Below the pieces are notes generated by a model. The model ran no database searches, was not told the origin of the DNA, and was given only the letters and a program-made list of their open reading frames with translations. A stretch of 8,143 nt of DNA. Source: Actinomycetota bacterium (GTDB lineage Bacteria > Actinomycetota > Acidimicrobiia > IMCC26256). Of the stretch, positions 6,871 to 8,143 are shown piece after piece. The position numbers and the translations under genes are program-made. The stretch covers positions 1 through 8,143 of the forward strand of contig WLHA01000039.1 of assembly GCA_009702955.1 (NCBI GenBank). The letters run 5' to 3'. Numbering within the stretch: position 1 is the first letter of the stretch; every line of letters begins with the position of its first letter.

Positions 6871-6928
6871 GGGGATGCGCCTGGGCTGATCGGGGCTGAT
6901 CGGGGCTGATTAGGGGCTCGCCTAGGGG
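6871..6928 (+). repeat. Array of G-runs / 10-bp GGGGCTGATC repeat (possible G-quadruplex)
   Basis: Six G-runs lie at 6871-6874, 6883-6885, 6892-6895, 6902-6905, 6913-6916 and 6925-6928, spaced about one helical turn apart. The core 6883-6911 is three near-identical copies of a 10-bp unit (GGGGCTGATC, with the first lacking one G and the last ending in T). The four runs from 6883 to 6916 are separated by 6, 6 and 7 bases, which meets the common G3+N1-7 quadruplex pattern on the + strand. It sits downstream of tsaD and about 25 bases upstream of the groES -35 candidate. Whether it folds or binds a protein is unknown. Confidence 0.75.
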
Positions 6929-6952
6929 ATCTCAACCTAAAGTTCGCCCGCC

Positions 6953-6982
6953 TTGCCGCCGGGGCGCTCCAATTGGTAGGTT
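6953..6982 (+). promoter_or_regulatory. Candidate groES promoter
   Basis: A -35-like TTGCCG at 6953-6958 and a -10-like TAGGTT (TAnnnT) at 6977-6982 are 18 bases apart. A start six to eight bases beyond the -10 would fall at the left end of the CIRCE operator, the usual arrangement for HrcA repression, and give a leader of roughly 125 bases. The -35 matches the TTGACA consensus at only four of six positions, so the assignment leans on the CIRCE position. Confidence 0.6.
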
Positions 6983-6984
6983 CA

Positions 6985-7011
6985 TTAGCACTCGCACCCC
7001 GGGAGTGCCAG
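6985..7011 (+). promoter_or_regulatory. CIRCE operator (HrcA binding site)
   Basis: The left arm TTAGCACTC (6985-6993) is a perfect match to the CIRCE consensus; a 9-base spacer (6994-7002) is followed by the right arm GAGTGCCAG (7003-7011), which differs from GAGTGCTAA at two positions. Spacing is exactly canonical. HrcA represses groE genes through this element and releases it on heat or unfolded-protein stress. Lying about 100 bases upstream of the groES start codon, it fits this gene. hrcA itself is not in the window. Confidence 0.93.
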
Positions 7012-7114
7012 AGCCCGCGAGGGTGAAGGCCTTCAGGGTAAAGACCTACCGGTCCAAGTGAGCAGATCCGATCCCCGCCCTTTAAGGGCCAATCCCCACT
7101 AGGAGTTCCACCAG

Positions 7115-7423
7115 ATGAACCTCCAACCGCTTGACGACAGAATCGTCGTTCGCACCGCCGAGGCCGAGGAGACCACCTTTAGTGGTCTTGTAATCCCTGA
7201 CTCCGCCAAGGAGAAGCCCCAGCAGGGCGAGGTACTTGCAGTAGGACCAGGGCGTCGCTCTGAGACCACCGGCGAGCTCATTCCTCTCGACGTCGCTGTC
7301 GGCGACACCGTGATCTACTCCAAGTACGGAGGCACCGAGGTTGCTGTCGATGGTGAGGACCTCCTCATTCTCTCGAGCCGCGACATTCTTGGAAAGCTTG
7401 TTACTACAAAGAAGAAGAAGTAA
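7115..7423 (+). CDS. groES: Co-chaperonin GroES (10 kDa chaperonin, Cpn10)
   Basis: GroES forms the heptameric lid of the GroEL folding chamber in the cytosol. The 102-residue product begins with the family's LQPLDDRIVVR, has the mobile loop at about residues 16-35 with the GroEL-binding hydrophobic triplet LVI (25-27), GEVLAVGPG at 38-46, the roof-loop region around residues 47-58 and VGDTVIYSKYGGTEV at 62-76. It ends in a run of four lysines (99-102), a small tail beyond the usual end. AGGAG at 7101-7105 lies nine bases before the ATG. Regulation by HrcA is indicated by the CIRCE element upstream. No groEL follows: the next gene is cadI-like after a strong hairpin, so groEL must be elsewhere. 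Confidence 0.98.
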   Translation: MNLQPLDDRIVVRTAEAEETTFSGLVIPDSAKEKPQQGEVLAVGPGRRSETTGELIPLDVAVGDTVIYSKYGGTEVAVDGEDLLILSSRDILGKLVTTKKKK

Positions 7424-7434
7424 CACGACCACTT

Positions 7435-7469
7435 TTCCTCCTTCGTGGAGGGGCGCGAGAGATACGCGC
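7435..7469 (+). other. Two adjacent short hairpins after groES
   Basis: Hairpin one pairs CCTCC (7437-7441) with GGAGG (7447-7451) around TTCGT, extendable by two G-T pairs. Hairpin two pairs GCGCG (7453-7457) with CGCGC (7465-7469) around AGAGATA. They lie between the groES stop and the long terminator-like hairpin. They could stabilise the groES mRNA 3' end or be part of a compound terminator; neither is followed by a T-run. Confidence 0.5.
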
Positions 7470-7479
7470 TGTGAACGTT

Positions 7480-7511
7480 GAAGAAGCGGCCTAGAGATAG
7501 GCCGCTTCTTC
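7480..7511 (+). terminator. Probable transcription terminator hairpin downstream of groES
   Basis: GAAGAAGCGGCCT (7480-7492) pairs perfectly with AGGCCGCTTCTTC (7499-7511) around a 6-base loop, a 13-bp stem. No T-tract follows on the + strand, but actinobacterial terminators often lack one. It sits 56 bases after the groES stop, isolating groES from the cadI-like gene. The stem is nearly symmetric and could act in both directions. Confidence 0.75.
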
Positions 7512-7638
7512 GCGTCTAAGCGTCGCGCCACGAGTCCTATATGTCGCTATTTCTACTTGTCGTTGCGCGTTCTTCATTTCGCCCTCGCCCTCTGCTGCTC
7601 TTGCTCATTCGCTAATGTGCGTTCATAGAGATCTTCTC

Positions 7639-7675
7639 GACTTGAAGACCTTCCCGACTTTAAGACCTTCCCGAC
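7639..7675 (+). repeat. 17-bp tandem direct repeats upstream of cadI
   Basis: GACTTGAAGACCTTCCC (7639-7655) is followed at once by GACTTTAAGACCTTCCC (7656-7672), differing at one base, and then GAC (7673-7675). A weaker third copy precedes them: AGATCTTCTC at 7629-7638 aligns with the 3' part of the unit (AGACCTTCCC). The block ends 19 bases before the cadI ATG, within its probable promoter or leader, so it may be a regulator-binding array. The rest of the 7512-7694 gap shows no convincing gene; TAATGT at 7613-7618 is a possible -10 but no good -35 lies before it. Confidence 0.8.
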
Positions 7676-7694
7676 ATAGCGAAAGCAGGAGTAA

Positions 7695-8143
7695 ATGTCT
7701 CGACTGCAGTTAGCCCTTAACGTGAGTGACCTCGACGCGGCGGTTGAGTTCTATACCCGTCTCTTTGGTGTTGGCCCAGCTAAACGCAAGCCTGGCTACG
7801 CAAACTTTGCGGTTGTTGATCCACCATTAAAACTGGTCCTCTTCGAGGGTGAGGAAGGTGGAACCATTAACCATCTTGGAGTTGAGACAGAGAGCGCTGA
7901 CGAAGTTGTCTCCGCTGAGTCGAGATTAAGTGAGGCAGGTCTCATAACAACGGGAATAGACGACACCATCTGCTGCTTTGCCGAGAAGGTCGAGACCTGG
8001 GTAAGCGACCCGGATGGAGCGCGATGGGAGTGGTACGTGAAAACAGCAGACTCTGATTTCATGAGCGCGCAGCCTGAGAGTGACGATGCGGCTTGCTGCG
8101 CGCCTTCTGCCCCGACGGGCGTAAGTCTCTCTTCAGTTAGGAA
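7695..8143 (+). CDS. CadI/ArsI-type glyoxalase-fold protein (3' end outside window)
   Basis: The first 149 codons are present and the frame is still open at the window end. The protein is a vicinal-oxygen-chelate (glyoxalase/dioxygenase) fold: SRLQLALNVSDLDAAVEFYT opening, PGYANFAV at 33-40, NHLGVE at 59-64, and WVSDPDGARWEWYV at 102-115. It resembles mycobacterial CadI (cadmium-induced) and ArsI, the Fe(II)-dependent C-As lyase that demethylates trivalent organoarsenicals. Likely metal ligands are Q5, H60 and E112, and the vicinal pair C93-C94 in TICCFAEK is the ArsI organoarsenical-binding site. A second pair, C134-C135, sits in the tail, as in several relatives. AGGAG at 7687-7691, three bases before the ATG, supports the start. 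Whether the substrate is organoarsenical or the role is only metal-responsive cannot be decided; no arsR or arsM is in view. Confidence 0.9.
   Translation, partial: MSRLQLALNVSDLDAAVEFYTRLFGVGPAKRKPGYANFAVVDPPLKLVLFEGEEGGTINHLGVETESADEVVSAESRLSEAGLITTGIDDTICCFAEKVETWVSDPDGARWEWYVKTADSDFMSAQPESDDAACCAPSAPTGVSLSSVR

Noticed and set aside
7082..7531. Minus-strand open frame (149 codons) covering groES and its 3' hairpins
   Set aside because: It lies antisense to groES, runs through the leader Shine-Dalgarno and the terminator, and resembles no family.
7541..7615. 24-codon hydrophobic ORF (Leu-rich, ending TAA at 7613-7615) upstream of cadI, plus an overlapping 32-codon frame from ATG 7615 to 7713
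   Set aside because: The first has no convincing ribosome site; the second runs over the repeats and the cadI start. Neither shows coding evidence beyond an open frame, though a leader peptide cannot be excluded.
1..8143. tRNA, rRNA, insertion sequences, phage attachment sites or a replication origin
   Set aside because: I saw no cloverleaf, rRNA motif, transposase, terminal inverted repeats with target duplication or DnaA-box cluster by reading; a tRNAscan or covariance search was not possible.

Overview
The window reads as a stretch of actinobacterial (Actinomycetota) chromosome, all genes on the + strand. The reasons are the gene order alr - alpha/beta hydrolase - tsaE - tsaB - rimI - tsaD - groES, which I know from Streptomyces and Mycobacterium (with variations), the CadI-type protein at the end, GTG starts, and GC-rich but not extreme codon use. 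I cannot place it below phylum; an uncultivated lineage is plausible, but that is inference.

Positions 1-6832 are one tightly packed run of nine genes, probably one operon or a few coupled transcripts. They are the 3' part of nnrD (repair of damaged NAD(P)H, with an odd Ala-Glu-Ser repeat insert), a twin-CBS-domain protein, alr (D-alanine for the cell wall), a membrane-anchored alpha/beta hydrolase, a family 4 uracil-DNA glycosylase, tsaE, tsaB, rimI and tsaD. Neighbours overlap by 1 or 4 nt at seven of the eight junctions from the CBS gene to tsaD (the exception is the 22-nt gap before the glycosylase), and nnrD is 24 nt from the CBS gene. TsaB, TsaD and TsaE are three of the four core bacterial proteins that make the t6A37 modification of ANN-decoding tRNAs; TsaC is not in the window. 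RimI acetylates protein N-termini.

Positions 6833-7114 are a regulatory gap. It holds an array of G-runs at roughly helical-turn spacing that fits a G-quadruplex pattern, a candidate sigma-70-type promoter, and a clear CIRCE operator (the HrcA repressor site) placed at the predicted transcription start of groES. groES (7115-7423) stands alone: no groEL follows. Its 3' flank has three successive hairpins, the last a 13-bp perfect stem that is the likely terminator.

Positions 7512-7694 hold a 17-bp direct repeat directly upstream of a cadI/arsI-like gene (glyoxalase fold, vicinal cysteines), which runs off the 3' end of the window. No complete new system is evident. The most unusual items are the repeat insert in nnrD, the 17-bp repeats before cadI, the G-run array before the CIRCE element, and the orphan groES.
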